NCBI GenBank assembly: GCA_015143295.1
Contig: CM026561.1
Coordinates: 38,754,875 to 38,818,874, forward strand
Length of the DNA: 64,000 bases
Source: Tetracentron sinense
Lineage: Eukaryota; Streptophyta; Magnoliopsida; Trochodendrales; Trochodendraceae
Direction of reading: 5' to 3'
Each line of letters opens with the position of its first letter. The stretch's first letter is position 1. The translations under genes and the position numbers were made by a program. The notes beneath the pieces are model-generated. The model was not told the DNA's origin. It did not search any database and saw only the letters and a program-made list of their open reading frames with translations. Shown here in pieces: positions 11,760 through 23,564 of the stretch.

Positions 11760-12840
11760 AAAAAGACAACGTTTTGTGTTGTACTACCGGGACAGATGAC
11801 GTATAGTTCCAAATAACATACAAAGCTTGCAACCGGTCAAGCCAAAAATAGAACTACTCACACCACCCATGCAAACGCCCCCTCCCTGTGCGCGCACACA
11901 CACGCACACAGCACACACATGCAGCCCTTGTAAGCTTCACCCTAGAGCTCCTTAAAACGGGTACCAACCGTTTGAGGCGCCAAGGAACTTATAAGGGACA
12001 GCATGCTCGGGTATTTGCCTTCCGTCATTGCCTTGTGGTATGATTGAGTTTACCAAAAAAAAAGCCAAAAATAGAACAGGATTACTGGTCTAGTCCAATC
12101 TTCCAAAGATGTAAGGCGGTGACAACAAGTGTCAAACTATTTCCCATTATAAAATAACAACACCACTTACTGCACCCAATTTGCGTTTTTGCGAAAAAAA
12201 AAAAAAACTCAAATTGACTTAGTATGTCTGGGCTATCACTCCTCAAAAGAGAATATAAAGCCAAGTTTAATTATAAACTCATATGGGTTAAAAAAAAAAA
12301 AAAAATTCGCTGCACTAGCTTAGCTAGGTTCAAATCCAGCTCCAAGCGCACTCTCCGAGAATGACAAGCTCCAAAGCGACCTCACAATGAATCAAACTCT
12401 GGAAACTAATGGTTTCCAAATCAATGCGATCAGATTGCATTTATTAAGCATTCCATCTACCACATTGTTTTAGACAACAAATACGATGAATCGATTCATT
12501 TTCACAAGAAAAAATGGATATACGGTTTAAAGGACATATAAACAGTCCACCTAGGTGGGACGCATCAAATGTGGTACCACCTGCCCTCTACATGTGACAC
12601 GTGTACAATCAAATGGTCGCTATGGTCAATTGCCTCATTGGAGGGTACCTGAAATGTTCTACACGACCTGACCTCGAATTAAATTGGTCTGACAGGTGAA
12701 CTCCGTCAGAAATGGGCATCACAATGGCAGACAACAAGACTCTCTATCTCACACACACCCTTTTGCCGCCCATTTTGAAGTCTTTTAACTATCAACCGTT
12801 CCTTGGGCAGCGGGCACACCTGCCCGGATTCTCCCGATCA
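11760..12840. other. Upstream region of the SMR gene, non-coding
   Basis: There is a (CA)n tract near 11890-11930 and several A runs. A tRNA-like GGTTCAAATCC segment near 12329 may be a SINE scrap. No gene was found. Confidence 0.4.
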
Positions 12841-12944
12841 ATATTTATTATAAACCCTCACATTCACAAAATAAATAATATAAACAAAAATTATAAACCT
12901 GTGGCCTTTTTGTTTGAGACAAGTTGGTGACTTTGGTGTGTTTG

Positions 12945-12985
12945 CTTTCTAGGGTTTTGGTTAGGGTTTTTCAAGCCCTAAAAAC
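12945..12985. promoter_or_regulatory. Telo-box-like motifs upstream of SMR
   Basis: CTAGGGTTTTGGTTAGGGTT is a reverse-orientation telo-box-like pair (AAACCCTAA type) about 530 bp upstream of the SMR start codon. Such motifs occur in promoters or leaders of many growth-related plant genes. Function here is inferred. Confidence 0.35.
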
Positions 12986-13496
12986 ATCGAGTGGATTTCT
13001 TCATAGTATAGATTCTTGGTGTTTCCATAGAATAGGGGTTTTCATCTGTAGAGTTTTAATGGGTTTATCAGAGATTTCTGTATCAGCTACTTTTATCAAG
13101 GTTTAGGTCTTAGCGGTTGTCGTTTTTGTAGTGAGTTTGGTAGATATTCGAACAGAAGCTTTCAAGATCGATCTCAAATGGGTGTCTCTAGTTTTGAGAA
13201 TTTTCAGTTGGGTTTAAAGTTTTAATGGTGTCTCATCTAACTTTAGCGGAGGAGGTTTTAGCACAAGTATATAAATTAAGGTCTATTTCGAAAGAGGTGG
13301 TTACTTGAATTGCTTTATAAGTTTCAGTCAAATTTATAAGTATCTTCAAACAAGGTTTTTGGAGGAGTTGTTGGTGGGATTTAGCAGTGTTTTTGCCAAA
13401 CTTAGTAAAGGTTTTGTCAGAAATTTCTTTCTTCAGCTTTAGAAGTGTCGGTTGCACTTTGAACTGTTCTTAAGCTAAGTTTCAACAAGCTCTCAA

Positions 13497-13871
13497 ATGG
13501 TACCGTCCAGCAGCAGCAGGAGAAGAAAAAGAAGAGGAAGAAGAACCCAATACAAGCGCCGAATTCTCCGATCAAAGAACCAAGAAAAATCAATGGAGTT
13601 GCCTTTTAATTCCACCACGACAAGCTCCGAAAAGATAACAAAGATCAACGAGGAGGACGAGAATGGTCATGTGGATATCTCTACAAGTGGCTTCTCTACA
13701 CCTAAAGCTAAGAAATTCAGAATCCCCGAGATCCGATCATGTCCGCCGGCTCCGAAAAAGCAAAGAGTAACAACTTCAAACTGTTCATCACAGAGGTCTC
13801 CTATTGCGTTTTTTGCTCATCCGGATTTAGAGCTCTTCTTCTTCAATGCACTTCGTGATATCCCAGTATGA
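13497..13871 (+). CDS. SMR: SIAMESE-RELATED (SMR) cyclin-dependent kinase inhibitor, 124 aa
   Basis: This intronless ORF has the conserved order of plant SIM/SMR proteins. There is a basic, low-complexity N-terminus (residues 8-28 rich in R/K, a likely nuclear signal), a TP site at 68-69, RIPEI at 75-79, CPPAPKK at 82-88, and the C-terminal block SPIAFFAHPDLELFFFNAL (101-119) near the end. SMR proteins bind CDK-cyclin complexes and restrain mitosis, promoting endoreduplication or stress arrest. The length (~124 aa) is normal for the family. The ATG at 13497 was chosen because it opens the basic region. An in-frame ATG at 13593 would remove it. AT-rich TATA-like sequence at 12845-12890 and TTAGGGTTT motifs near 12951-12975 lie upstream. 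Which of the many SMR paralogues it corresponds to cannot be settled by eye. Confidence 0.9.
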   Translation: MVPSSSSRRRKRRGRRTQYKRRILRSKNQEKSMELPFNSTTTSSEKITKINEEDENGHVDISTSGFSTPKAKKFRIPEIRSCPPAPKKQRVTTSNCSSQRSPIAFFAHPDLELFFFNALRDIPV

Positions 13872-14299
13872 ATCTGTGTTTTAAAATTCAAAGATCAGCC
13901 TACTTAGTTTTTAGAGGCAATTCTTATGGATCTTGTGAGAGTTTGAGGGTTTGATTGAATGAGGAATCTTAGAAACAGCTAGCACTAGTTAATTATAGCT
14001 AATATTTTGCTAATTTTAGTTGGGTTTTGTATGTGTAGAATATATTCAAGAGCTAGCTAATTAAATTTAGCTGGGGTGGTTTTTCTTGTTTCTGACCCTT
14101 TGGAGATGTATGGATTTGTGTGAGTGTAATGGTGTATCTGCATTAGCTGTTTTTCTTTGTTAAGTCAACCTAAGGTGGGAAAGCTGAGACCCAACTCCTT
14201 TTGAGTGTGAAGTGTGTAGTATATATGGAATGTGAACTAAGTGCCATTGAATCTTCTTATTCTTCTTCCTCCTCTTCTTTCTTCTACTTGTCTTCTTTT

Positions 14300-14610
14300 A
14301 ATTTGGTCTTTCCCCCCCTTTTCTTGCCTTTGATAGTGTTATTTGATTTGGGCATACTAATTAGCTAAACTTAGTTGGGGTATCTCCAACTTATCTTCTT
14401 TTGCTCTTTTCCCCACTTTTCTTGCCTTTGATATAGTGTTATTTGATCATTAAGGTATACTAATTAGCTAGACTTAGTTGGGGTTTGTCCAACTTATCTT
14501 CTTTTGCTCTTTTTCCCCCTTTTTCTTGCCTTTGATGGTGTTATTTGACTTGGGTATACTAATTAATCAGCTAAACTTGGATGGGGTTTTCCAACTAAGC
14601 TTAGCCTTAA
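14300..14610. repeat. Three-copy ~100-bp tandem repeat downstream of SMR
   Basis: The phrase TTCTTGCCTTTGAT recurs at about 14321, 14419 and 14524. Each copy is followed by GTGTTATTTGA, ATACTAATTA, AACTTAGTTGGGGT and CCAACTTATCTTCTTTTGC. The copies are diverged and non-coding. Confidence 0.75.
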
Positions 14611-15440
14611 TTGTGTTGTAGAGGTTGGAAATGTAAGGCTGATTTGAGTTTGTGTGAAAATAGTTTTAGCTGCATTGGCAGCTTTTCTTTGTTGAGTCAA
14701 ACTGAGAAAGAAATGGTACAAACCCCTTTTGAGTGTGAAATGCCATTGAAACTTCTTATTCTACTTTTCTTTTGTGCACCCTCATCCCCTTCCTCCACCA
14801 TTTACTCCCTTGCATTGTGATAGTAATATTTAATATGGGTATATTTGATTGGATCATATAACCAATATATGTATAAATCAGCCTGCTCTTGGATATGTGG
14901 AGACCCAATATCACTGATCAGATGATAGTTTTAGTTATAGGCTAATCTGAGTGGTGCAATTTTCAGAGTTGGGGTCCACCCAACATCTTAGCTTGTATTG
15001 TCTTACAGAACAAGAGAACTTCCTATAAAAGACTATAGTTGGTTGTTTTTTAATGGGCTTTTCAGAAATATACCCCTCTATGTCATCTGACATTTAGGAA
15101 TTGTCCTCCCTTTCTGATATTAGGATTTTTTATTTTTTTTTGGTTAAAGATGTAAATTCTAAACACACACACATCAGTGTGAAAGTAGACCATAAACTTT
15201 CTGATATTAGGATTCAGCTCTGAGATCCTACACTTTACTCATACACTCATGCTTTATTAAAAGTTTTTTAAAAAAAATTTATTTATTAAAAGCTTTTAAT
15301 AAGACTAACATATTCCTTCTCTAAATCAAAATGTATAATTTTTTTAAAATTTATTTTTTAGACCATAATAAATAAATAAAAAGCGGGAGATTATGTAGGC
15401 GGTATTCAATTATGAGATCATTTATATAACAGAGCTCTAG
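14611..15440. other. Non-coding stretch, nothing recognised
   Basis: Weak echoes of the upstream tandem repeat (GTGTGAAATGCCATTGAA) occur near 14730-14820. Otherwise this is AT-rich intergenic DNA with no supported feature. Confidence 0.4.
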
Positions 15441-15447
15441 CTCATTT

Positions 15448-15640
15448 GATAACTGGAGTTCCCAAAAATATGCCTTGACAGTGACATTTCAGAAATTATA
15501 AAAACATATTTATATAACAAAATATTTTTATTTAATATTTATAATCTCAAATTACCCTTGTGTCAAGGCATATTTTTGGGAGCTTCAATTATCTCTTCCT
15601 TGTGTCAAGGCATATTTTTGGGAGCTTCAATTATCTCTTC
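15448..15640. mobile_element. Inverted-repeat element with a duplicated right arm
   Basis: The left arm CCCAAAAATATGCCTTGAC is inverted in the right arm GTCAAGGCATATTTTTGGG. A ~41-bp block containing that right arm is then repeated head-to-tail (about 15558-15598 and 15599-15640). It is a likely MITE end that duplicated locally. Borders are approximate. Confidence 0.55.
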
Positions 15641-15743
15641 AATGAGAGCTCCTATTTGTAGTTAATCTCATCAATTATTTGAAGAATCCGGTCAAGTACT
15701 CATTTAGCAAGGTTGTGTAAGTATCTCATTTCATATAAAGATT

Positions 15744-16100
15744 GAGATAGAACCACAACCAATCGCGATTAAACTCAGAGAGAGTTCAATCGCACCCATA
15801 GGTCAACACATGTCTTTTTTAACCGTAATTAACCATTGTTAAGATTTCCTAACCCTTAAGATTCAATAATCTAATCTTGGTTTTTAGAAATTCTTTCTTT
15901 TTTAATTTAACCCTAGGGTTAAAATTTCTTAACCCTCAAGTTAATTTTTTAAAATATTTTTTAAAAATCAAGGTTAGATTGTTAAACCCAGTCATAGAAT
16001 CTTAACCATGGTTAACCAGTGTTAAAAAGGACACGTGTTGACCCCTGGGTGTGATTGAACTCTCCTTAAGTTCAATCACAATTGGCTATGGTTCGATCTC
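15744..16100. mobile_element. MULE-type MITE (357 bp), 9-bp TSD
   Basis: It is flanked by the perfect 9-bp duplication ATAAAGATT (15735-15743 and 16101-16109). The arms are inverted over about 80 bp. The left arm starts GAGATAGAACC and the right arm ends GGTTCGATCTC, with inner inverted GGTCAACACATGT / ACACGTGTTGACC. A long TIR and a 9-bp TSD indicate a Mutator-like (MULE) miniature element. The inner TTAACC..GGTTAA palindromes recur in many other elements of this window. Confidence 0.85.
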
Positions 16101-16228
16101 ATAAAGATTAAAGTTAATATTTTGAGTCACCCTTTACTTGTCATCTATTATTTTCTAAATAGTGTGAATCAAAAAAAAAAACGATAGTGTTCCTTGAAAT
16201 AAGATACAATTTTATTTTAGACTTTGCT

Positions 16229-16381
16229 ACCGAGACCCCATTAGGATCGAGATCACTAAGACCGTGCTCTAAGAGCATGTGATTTCAGGTGGGGCCCATT
16301 TCACATGGTAGGCCCCACCTGAAATCCCGTGTTCTTAGAGCACGGTCTCGATGGTCTCGACCCTAAGGGGGTCTCCGAAGC
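16229..16381. mobile_element. Near-perfect palindrome (~153 bp), MITE-like
   Basis: Two arms of about 65-70 bp surround a ~13-bp loop. Matching pieces are AGACCGTGCTCTAAGAGCA / TTCTTAGAGCACGGTCT and GATTTCAGGTGGGGCC / GGCCCCACCTGAAATC. The outer ends are CTACCGAGACC and GGTCTCCGAAG. A transcript would fold into a long hairpin, so a small-RNA role is possible but unproven. Confidence 0.7.
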
Positions 16382-16399
16382 TTTATCCTTTTATTTTTG

Positions 16400-18575
16400 T
16401 TAGATGGTCTTTTAAGTTTGGTGTTAAGAAATAAGAAATAAATAGTCATTACAAAAAAAAAAAAAAAAAATGATAATAATAATAATATAGGGGCTTATTA
16501 CTTTTTTTTTTTTGCTACAGGGGCTTATTACTGAAGTGGCAGCAAAAGAGCGGTTATGAGTAATTCCTAAAAATTCATTTTTATACGGTAGGTAAGATCA
16601 GGACATTAGGACTTTGGTGTTTGTGCGTTGTGTCTGGGTTGAGGCAGCACTGGCATCGATAAGAGAATCCAATGAAGGAGCACGTGCGGGTGGTAGTCAT
16701 ATCGTGCAAAGAATCTCTAAGTTTGTTTCTCGTCAATTTACCACATCCCGCTAATGTTGGCCGTGGGAATGTAATAAATTTATATATACCCTTAAAAAAA
16801 ATTAATAAGATGAATGAGTGAAATCATATCTAAGGTTAACTTTTTTTAAATTAAGGATTGATTATTTAATCTTAGGTGAGTGAATCTTAACAATGATTAA
16901 TAAATATCAAAGAAGATATGCGATGAGTTTGGAGGTGTTGAAATGTACCATGTTATTACTCTCCTAATTAAATGCTTTTTCACGCTAGATGACATGAAAG
17001 AAGCGTTAAAATATCACGAGTGATTAAAAGTTGAGCTCGAACATCTTACCTTATCTTTAACCAAAAACAAACAATCTAACTTATCTGCTGGAGATTTGGG
17101 TAGCGAATATGACGGTGGCATTCATTAGAATTTGGAAGTTAACGTGGTTTTCCTTTCATACTACTACGGTGGCCCCTCTTTGTTGGTTATGATCATAACA
17201 TGGTCATGTACTAAAGTCTTTCATGGAAAAGTTCTATTCAGCAGCAATGCAGCATAAACATGACATATCGTGTGCGCACACGTGTATCCTGTGTTTCTTG
17301 GATCTCATTTGGTTTTGCTCTTCCAAGACCAAAATAGTCTTGCTTAGGTTTAGCGTCCCACATGTGACGATTAAAAAAAGGAAAAAAGTCATTTTATTTT
17401 CTCCTCTGTTTTTTTTATTTTTCTCCATTTGATAATTCTTTCCTTTTATTGTCACATGTCATGTTGAACCTAAGCAAGACCAAATTCAATCTTTGTGTTT
17501 TTGTATGGAACGAGATTTGATCAGTCAACCCCAGATTAATTAACTCGAATTTAATTACATTCACATGTCAACGTATGTCTCTTTTAATTACTACTAATTA
17601 AACTCAAGTTCTTATTAATTAAGATAAGATTCACTAACCCTTAGATTCATCAGCATAATTGGTTTTTTTTATTAAAAAAATTAAAAAAACATTTTAACCC
17701 TTAGAGTTAATATTTTTATTAAATCTTAACCACAATTAATATAGGTTAAAAGAGACACATATTGACTTGTGGGTCAACAATTAAAAACGCACAAGTCAAC
17801 ACATCTCTTTTAATCCTCATTAAGTATGGTTAAGATTTACTAATCTTTAGGGTCAACAATCTATCCTATTTTTTCCCCTATACATACTAATTTTAGGGAT
17901 TAAAACTTTTTAACCAAAGTTCAAAGGGTATTTAAGGGCTCTCTGAGTGCGATAGAACTCTCCCAAGTTCAATCGCAATTATGCGATTGGATAGGATCCG
18001 AACTCCCTCTTCCTAAATTTAGGATTTCCTCTTGGCCCAACTTCTCAAACTCGCCACACGTCACTTTTAATTTCCTTTAATTATTGTTAAGATTTATTAA
18101 CACTTAGAATTAAAGAATCTAACATTGGTTTTTAGAAATAAAAAATAACTACAAGAGTTAAAACTTCTTAACTAGAGTTAATTCTGAGTTAAAGGATATT
18201 TGAGTATTGATTAGAATATTTTACTCTAGCCCCAACCGGATCTATTTGGTTGTAGATTTAGGATTTATTATGGCTGGAACTAGAGTAAAATACTATGGCC
18301 CAATCTTTTCAATTGGCTAGGTATTTTTTAACTATTTTTAATTGTGGTTAAGATTCACTAATCCTTTAGATTTTGTGGAGAAAGAGAGGGAGTAGTTTAT
18401 GAGTATCTTGATTAATATATTTAGAATTAAAGCACAAAAGATCTATGTCCTGACTTGCACATACAAAGTGGTCTTTCTCACTGATGTGAGTTTTGAATGG
18501 AGGGATTTATGGATATTTTGACATGGGTTGGAGAGAGATAACCTTGTGTGCCGACTTACCAATATATATTTAAAA
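16400..18575. other. Repeat-derived non-coding stretch
   Basis: There are simple A and T runs at 16452-16515. Several degraded arms of the TTAACC/GGTTAA MITE family occur, for example 17560-17780 with CATGTCAACGTATGTCTC against GAGACACATATTGAC, and 17780-18000 with CAAGTTCAATCGCAATT. The +/- ORFs at 17.2-17.45 kb overlap each other and show no family motif. Confidence 0.45.
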
Positions 18576-18960
18576 CTAGTGGATACCGGTACGATGCACG
18601 GGTGTGTGAATAAAAAAAATATTCAAAAAGTAAAAAAAATTACTTAGAAAATAATCAAGAAAAGAATAAAATATGATAAAACTAACCATTAATAATAACA
18701 AAAAAAATTATAATAAAGTGATAAAGAGGGTAGTTAAGATAGGGTACTTATGAGTTCCACTTAAGTGGAGTTGGGACTTGGAATTTGTTTCCAACACTCA
18801 CCAATCCAATTAATTTAACTAAACCTTTATGGTTGTCTGAACTACACTTTGGGATAAATAAATAAGATAGATCAAGTGATGATGTGGCATTACAAATCTT
18901 AGAATGGAGATCAAAAGGGATGCACATAGGCATCGTAATTTCTTTAGTATATAGTATAGA
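18576..18960 (-). mobile_element. Short non-autonomous Helitron (385 bp), minus orientation
   Basis: On the minus strand it begins TCTATACTATATACTAAAG (at 18960) and ends with a GC-rich GTGCATCGTACCGGTATCCA segment followed by CTAG (18576). The flanking bases are A (18575) and T (18961), as expected for A/T insertion. It has no coding capacity. Confidence 0.85.
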
Positions 18961-19055
18961 TTGATGTAAGTGGCCCATATCACAAAATCTGTGTGTGGAC
19001 TTGCACATACAAAATGGACTCAGTGATGTGATCAGTTTTGTATAAGGGGATAAGC

Positions 19056-19202
19056 AATGCTAGGTCCATTTTCCAGTCGTCCACTTTCCAGTCGTCCACT
19101 CTCCCCTAATTATATATTGGGTCCTATCATATTTATTTTATCTTTTTATATAAAAATAATAAAAACTATAGAGAGTAGACGACCGAAAATGGACCTAACA
19201 TT
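19056..19202. mobile_element. Short MITE (147 bp) with ~30-bp TIRs
   Basis: The left end AATGCTAGGTCCATTTTCC and the inverted right end AATGTTAGGTCCATTTTCG form the TIRs, around an AT-rich centre. A TSD was not resolved. Confidence 0.6.
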
Positions 19203-20390
19203 ATTCATAAAGGGATTTATAGATATCCTGAGAGGGTTCAAGAGAGGTTCTCTGGAAATTTTGGAATGGGGGGGGTGTAATAGATTGAATGGCCCTTCAA
19301 TTTTCACAGGGGATTTCATCTGGTACACAATTGCACCAGGTGTCCATTTTAATCTAGTTAAACAAATTTATTCCTAGTCCCCAATGGGTAAAGCTTTTCA
19401 ACCTTAGTTTTAGAATGCTAGACCGATTTTCCTTTGACAAACGTTGGAGGAAATGAAGTAATTAATTTTCTAAGAAATTGCATATGGATTTGAGAGAGAG
19501 AGATTCAATGAAGATCTTGGAATGGGGTTAGGGTAATAATAGCTTTACTTTTCTTATGGTAGGGTGGGGTCATGGTGATTGAATGGTCCTTTATTTTTTA
19601 TTATAAGGAATTGTATATGGATTGATGTCTTTCTCCTAATCTCTTTCTCCCATGTGGGGGTGTTCCTTTTTTCCATTCCAATGATGCATATCTTATCTTA
19701 TAAACAATGACTTTACTTTGATTATAAAATTTACTATATTTATATAGGTAGCCAACTTTTCTAGAATCCGAGGTTGCCTCCCCTCTTTCACAAAGGAGGC
19801 TACTTCTTTTTCTTTTGGGTCAAATCCATGCCAAATACATGGTCATTTTGTTGCATTTGCCTAAAATTACATCCGCTAATTACAATTTGGATCGGGATAA
19901 AGCTTATGGTCCTAGGGTGAACCGAGATCTAGTCTTAAATACATTAACTTAGGATACCAAGAAGTCCAGGGTTTTGAACTTATGTGACTTTTTAAAATTT
20001 TAAAGATTCATATGAAATGTAAAATCCCTAATGTTTTGTAAGTATCAGATAAAATGAGTGGATTCTTGTAATATTAAAGAATTTATTTAGAATCTCAATT
20101 TTTTTTTGCTTCGGATATCATTTACCTATGTTAGTAGGGTTAGTGTAGGAATTGGAGCTCTTGCAGACTCATTCCTAGGGGATTGGATCCTCAGACCTCC
20201 CTCGGCAGAGAGGCCGCACCCCACCATTGGCGCAAGAAGCGGGTTGTGAATCTTAAAATTTTAAATGAATCTTTTAATTTTATGTGATTCTTATAAAATC
20301 ATCGTGTTATTTAAGAAAAAATTGAAATTTGTATTAAGGTGAGGTCTCAATTAACCTAGGCCCTAGGACTATTCTGTCCTGCTAGTAAGT

Positions 20391-20555
20391 TTTTTTTTTT
20401 TTTTGTTTTTTTTGTTTAGAGATATACGTTTAGGCCGCAACGCTGGTTAGGTGTTAGTATATGTTCAGTCAGTAGGCGGGTGGAGAGTATATACAAACTC
20501 CCACCCTCTCGGGAATGGAACCCGATACCTCCCCCCAAAGCAGGGGATACGTGTA
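20391..20555 (-). mobile_element. SINE with 15-bp target-site duplication, minus strand
   Basis: It is flanked by the perfect 15-bp duplication GTCCTGCTAGTAAGT (20376-20390 and 20556-20570), the signature of retroposition. The poly-T on the + strand at 20390-20416 is the A tail of a minus-strand insert. Near its 5' end lies a B-box-like GGGTTCCATTCCC. It is a short tRNA-derived-type element with no ORF. Confidence 0.8.
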
Positions 20556-20570
20556 GTCCTGCTAGTAAGT

Positions 20571-22270
20571 AGTAACGTCCTTTTAATTGATTTACATTAC
20601 ACACAAAAAAATTAAAAAATTAAAAAAAAGCCTACAAGTACTCCATCATACCCCTGGATTTTCAAGGGGAATGTATCTAATTTGCCTACCCCCCGGGAAC
20701 TTTTACCTTTGTGGGTGGGGGACCATTTGGATAGTATACTACTTGAATCTTAGATTTACAACAAGAAGTATTCAATTCCTTCTTCAATTTTGTCGCAGTC
20801 TCCACCGAGTCCTTGGAGAGCAAATTTTTTTGGAGACCAAATTTGATATGCAACTTCAAAGATGAAGGTAGAGAGGTCGCAATTTTGATGGGAAGAAAAT
20901 AAAAAAAATACTGACATGGTAGACGACACTTTAGGATGAGTCCCGATCCTTTCCAATTCCAAAATTCCAATGGAGTCCGGTTCAAGTCAATTTTTAAATA
21001 TAATAATTATTAAATATGTTCTTGTGATTGGTCATAACATTTTGCTAGAGATTGAGCTGGTTATGGGCGTAAACATGGCCCAAATAATGGGAATGAGGCT
21101 TCGTGGGCTTAGTATCCGACTCCAAAATGCATAGTGGGCTAGACTTAGTCTTATTGTTGGCAGCTAAATTCAACGGTTAACCTGCGGGTAGGCGAAGATA
21201 CATGGGCTAAGAATTGGGATCTATGTCATGGGAGATGAAAACCAAAGCCCTTGACTTAGAGGTTGAGGACCACTTACAAGCCCATGGCCAGAACCCAAGC
21301 CCAGGCTATAGCTTGCCACGTAATTAGGCTTGCAGTTAGAAATAAGGGCCTGCGTCCACATCAAAGACAAGGCCGGCCCAAACATATAGTCATGGGCCTC
21401 ATGGCTTGGTTATAGCATCAACGTGGCCTACAAGGGCAGGACGTAACCCCAGTGAGACCTAACCTTGGCAGAATTCTTGAAATCCATGTGATTCAAATCA
21501 AAAGAACCACAAGAATAAGAGAGACATATAGCATCTCATGGATGCCACATGTAGACCTAACATTGAGCTAGGGGTGCCGCTGAGTAGGCCGCTTGTCACA
21601 TTATCTAGGGAAACTTTTATTAATCTATTGAAAGTTTCTTTTACTAGAGACCAACCTCAAACGATGCAGTGTTTTAAATGCTACCAATTTCACTACTTGG
21701 TCGTCTAGTTTTGGAGCTTGAGTAATCAAGTCTTGTGCTACAAACGCAAAAGCAGGATATTTCTAGTATCTGTCTTGGATGATGACTTCTTACGTGTCTA
21801 TTATGAATGCAATGCAATTTCGGTACCAATATTTCATTTCAGCTGGGAAAAGGGGTTTCAAACCCCCGGTAGGGTTGTCAAAAGGTAGGCCTAGGTCTTA
21901 TCAGGCCTGACCCTCACCTACAAAGGTCAAGTCATAGCCCTTGGAAGGCCTGAATTGGGTAGGCCCAAGCATTACCCTCAAGGATAAGGCTCTAAAAGAA
22001 AAGTTATTTTTTTTCGTACATGGTCACCAGATACCAACCTAAAATCAACCATCCTCCCTCCTTTATCTAATCTTGGGAGAAGCAATGCAACACAAAGACG
22101 ACCGAGTTATTATTTATTATTTATTTTTCACTCCGTGGTGAGATAGAATATTTTTCTTAAGTTAAAAAATAGTATAATGTGTTTCATATTCTTTTATAAT
22201 AAAATTATATTTTATATTTTATTATGTATTTTGGCTATATACCTTTTGCATATATTTAATTTTGACACAA
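20571..22270. other. Non-coding stretch of mixed composition
   Basis: Bases 21060-21560 are less AT-rich than their surroundings, with many GGCCCA/TGGGCC words, but there is no ORF of note. Bases 21880-21990 contain a GGCCTGACCC-type sequence similar to other low-copy repeat debris. Overlapping ORFs near 20.6-20.98 kb have no recognisable family. Confidence 0.35.
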
Positions 22271-22271
22271 T

Positions 22272-22277
22272 ACTAGC

Positions 22278-22310
<33 letters not shown>

Positions 22311-22312
22311 AG
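22272..22312. repeat. (TA)n(GA)n microsatellite
   Basis: A run of TA dinucleotides is followed directly by a run of GA dinucleotides. Confidence 0.8.
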
Positions 22313-22544
22313 AGTTCTCGTTGACTTAGCTTACTAGAGATTCTAGTAAGCTACACAATCATGATCATTAGATCAATACTACTTTCAAATCTAAGAGATA
22401 AAATTGAAACTATTTATTTTGTGAGAAATCACCTTAATACGTAACCAACCTCACCCCTTAAATAAGAGTTTCTCATTTTTCCTTGTTCTCTCCTAGTCAC
22501 ACACTCTCTCTCATATTATCTCCCTCTCATGTTACTTTTTTAAA

Positions 22545-23020
22545 ATCATATTTGGTTGAATCTCAACCCAACACGTGTCCTTTCAACTGTGGTTAAGAAG
22601 ATATTAACCCAAAATTTTATCTTTTTTTAGGTTTTTAGAAAAAAAAAATTACAATGAGAACGAGAGAAGATTTTTATTTTTTTTTCTAAATCATATTTGG
22701 CTGAATCTCAACCCAACATATGGTCTTTTAACTGTGGTTAAAAAAATATTAATCCAACGTTTCTTCTTTTTATCTAGGGTTCAACTTCTTCTCCTAGGTT
22801 TTTTGAAAAAAACCTTACGTTGCGAATGAGAGGAGAAAGATCAAGTAGGAGAGAGAGAGAGAGAACACATCTCGTGTGGTTTCCTAGAATTAAGTGGGTA
22901 GTTATACAAAAATCATCTATCTTGAATGTAGGACCGAAATTAAATGGTTTTGTGGTTTCCTAGAATTAAGGAGGAGGATTTTACAAAAATCACCTATCTT
23001 GGATATAGGGTTGGATATAA
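22545..23020. repeat. Local direct duplications inside an AT-rich element
   Basis: A ~140-bp block containing GAATCTCAACCCAACA and CTGTGGTTAA occurs at about 22545-22686 and again at 22687-22830. A ~75-bp block with GTGGTTTCCTAGAATTAAG and AAAAATCA.CTATCTTG occurs at about 22877 and 22951. The copies are diverged. Confidence 0.65.
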
Positions 23021-23564
23021 ATGAGTTTATGATCTAACGATTAAGAGTACATTGCTTACCAGAGTCTCCTAACAGCTAAACTATTAGGAATGTTACTATA
23101 TATATATATAGAAACATATTTTATTAAAGTGTTAATATAAGTCGTAGTACTAATTTTGACATAGTGATAATATAAAACATTTTGAAATATTACTAACATA
23201 AGGCATAGTACTAGAGTGTTCCTATGTAATTAGCCATAGACGGTTAGGATTTAGGAGTATATTTGGCAGTAGTCATAGACTGACTTTTATAAAAGAAATT
23301 AAACTATCCTTAACTTTAAAGAGTTTCATAATTAATAAAGGCACAAATGTCTAATAAAATAACTAAATTCACATAGTCCATAACATCTCTCTCTCTCTAT
23401 CTATGCTAATACTATATGCCAGTTGGTTCCACATGGCATACCTCATTGAGCTCTGTTCTCTCTTCAGGTTGATGCCACATGTCATCTGACATGGCAACAT
23501 CTTATTGATGTTCATGCAATTGTCTTTTAATTTACTATTTTAGGTAATTAACATCTCATTTATA

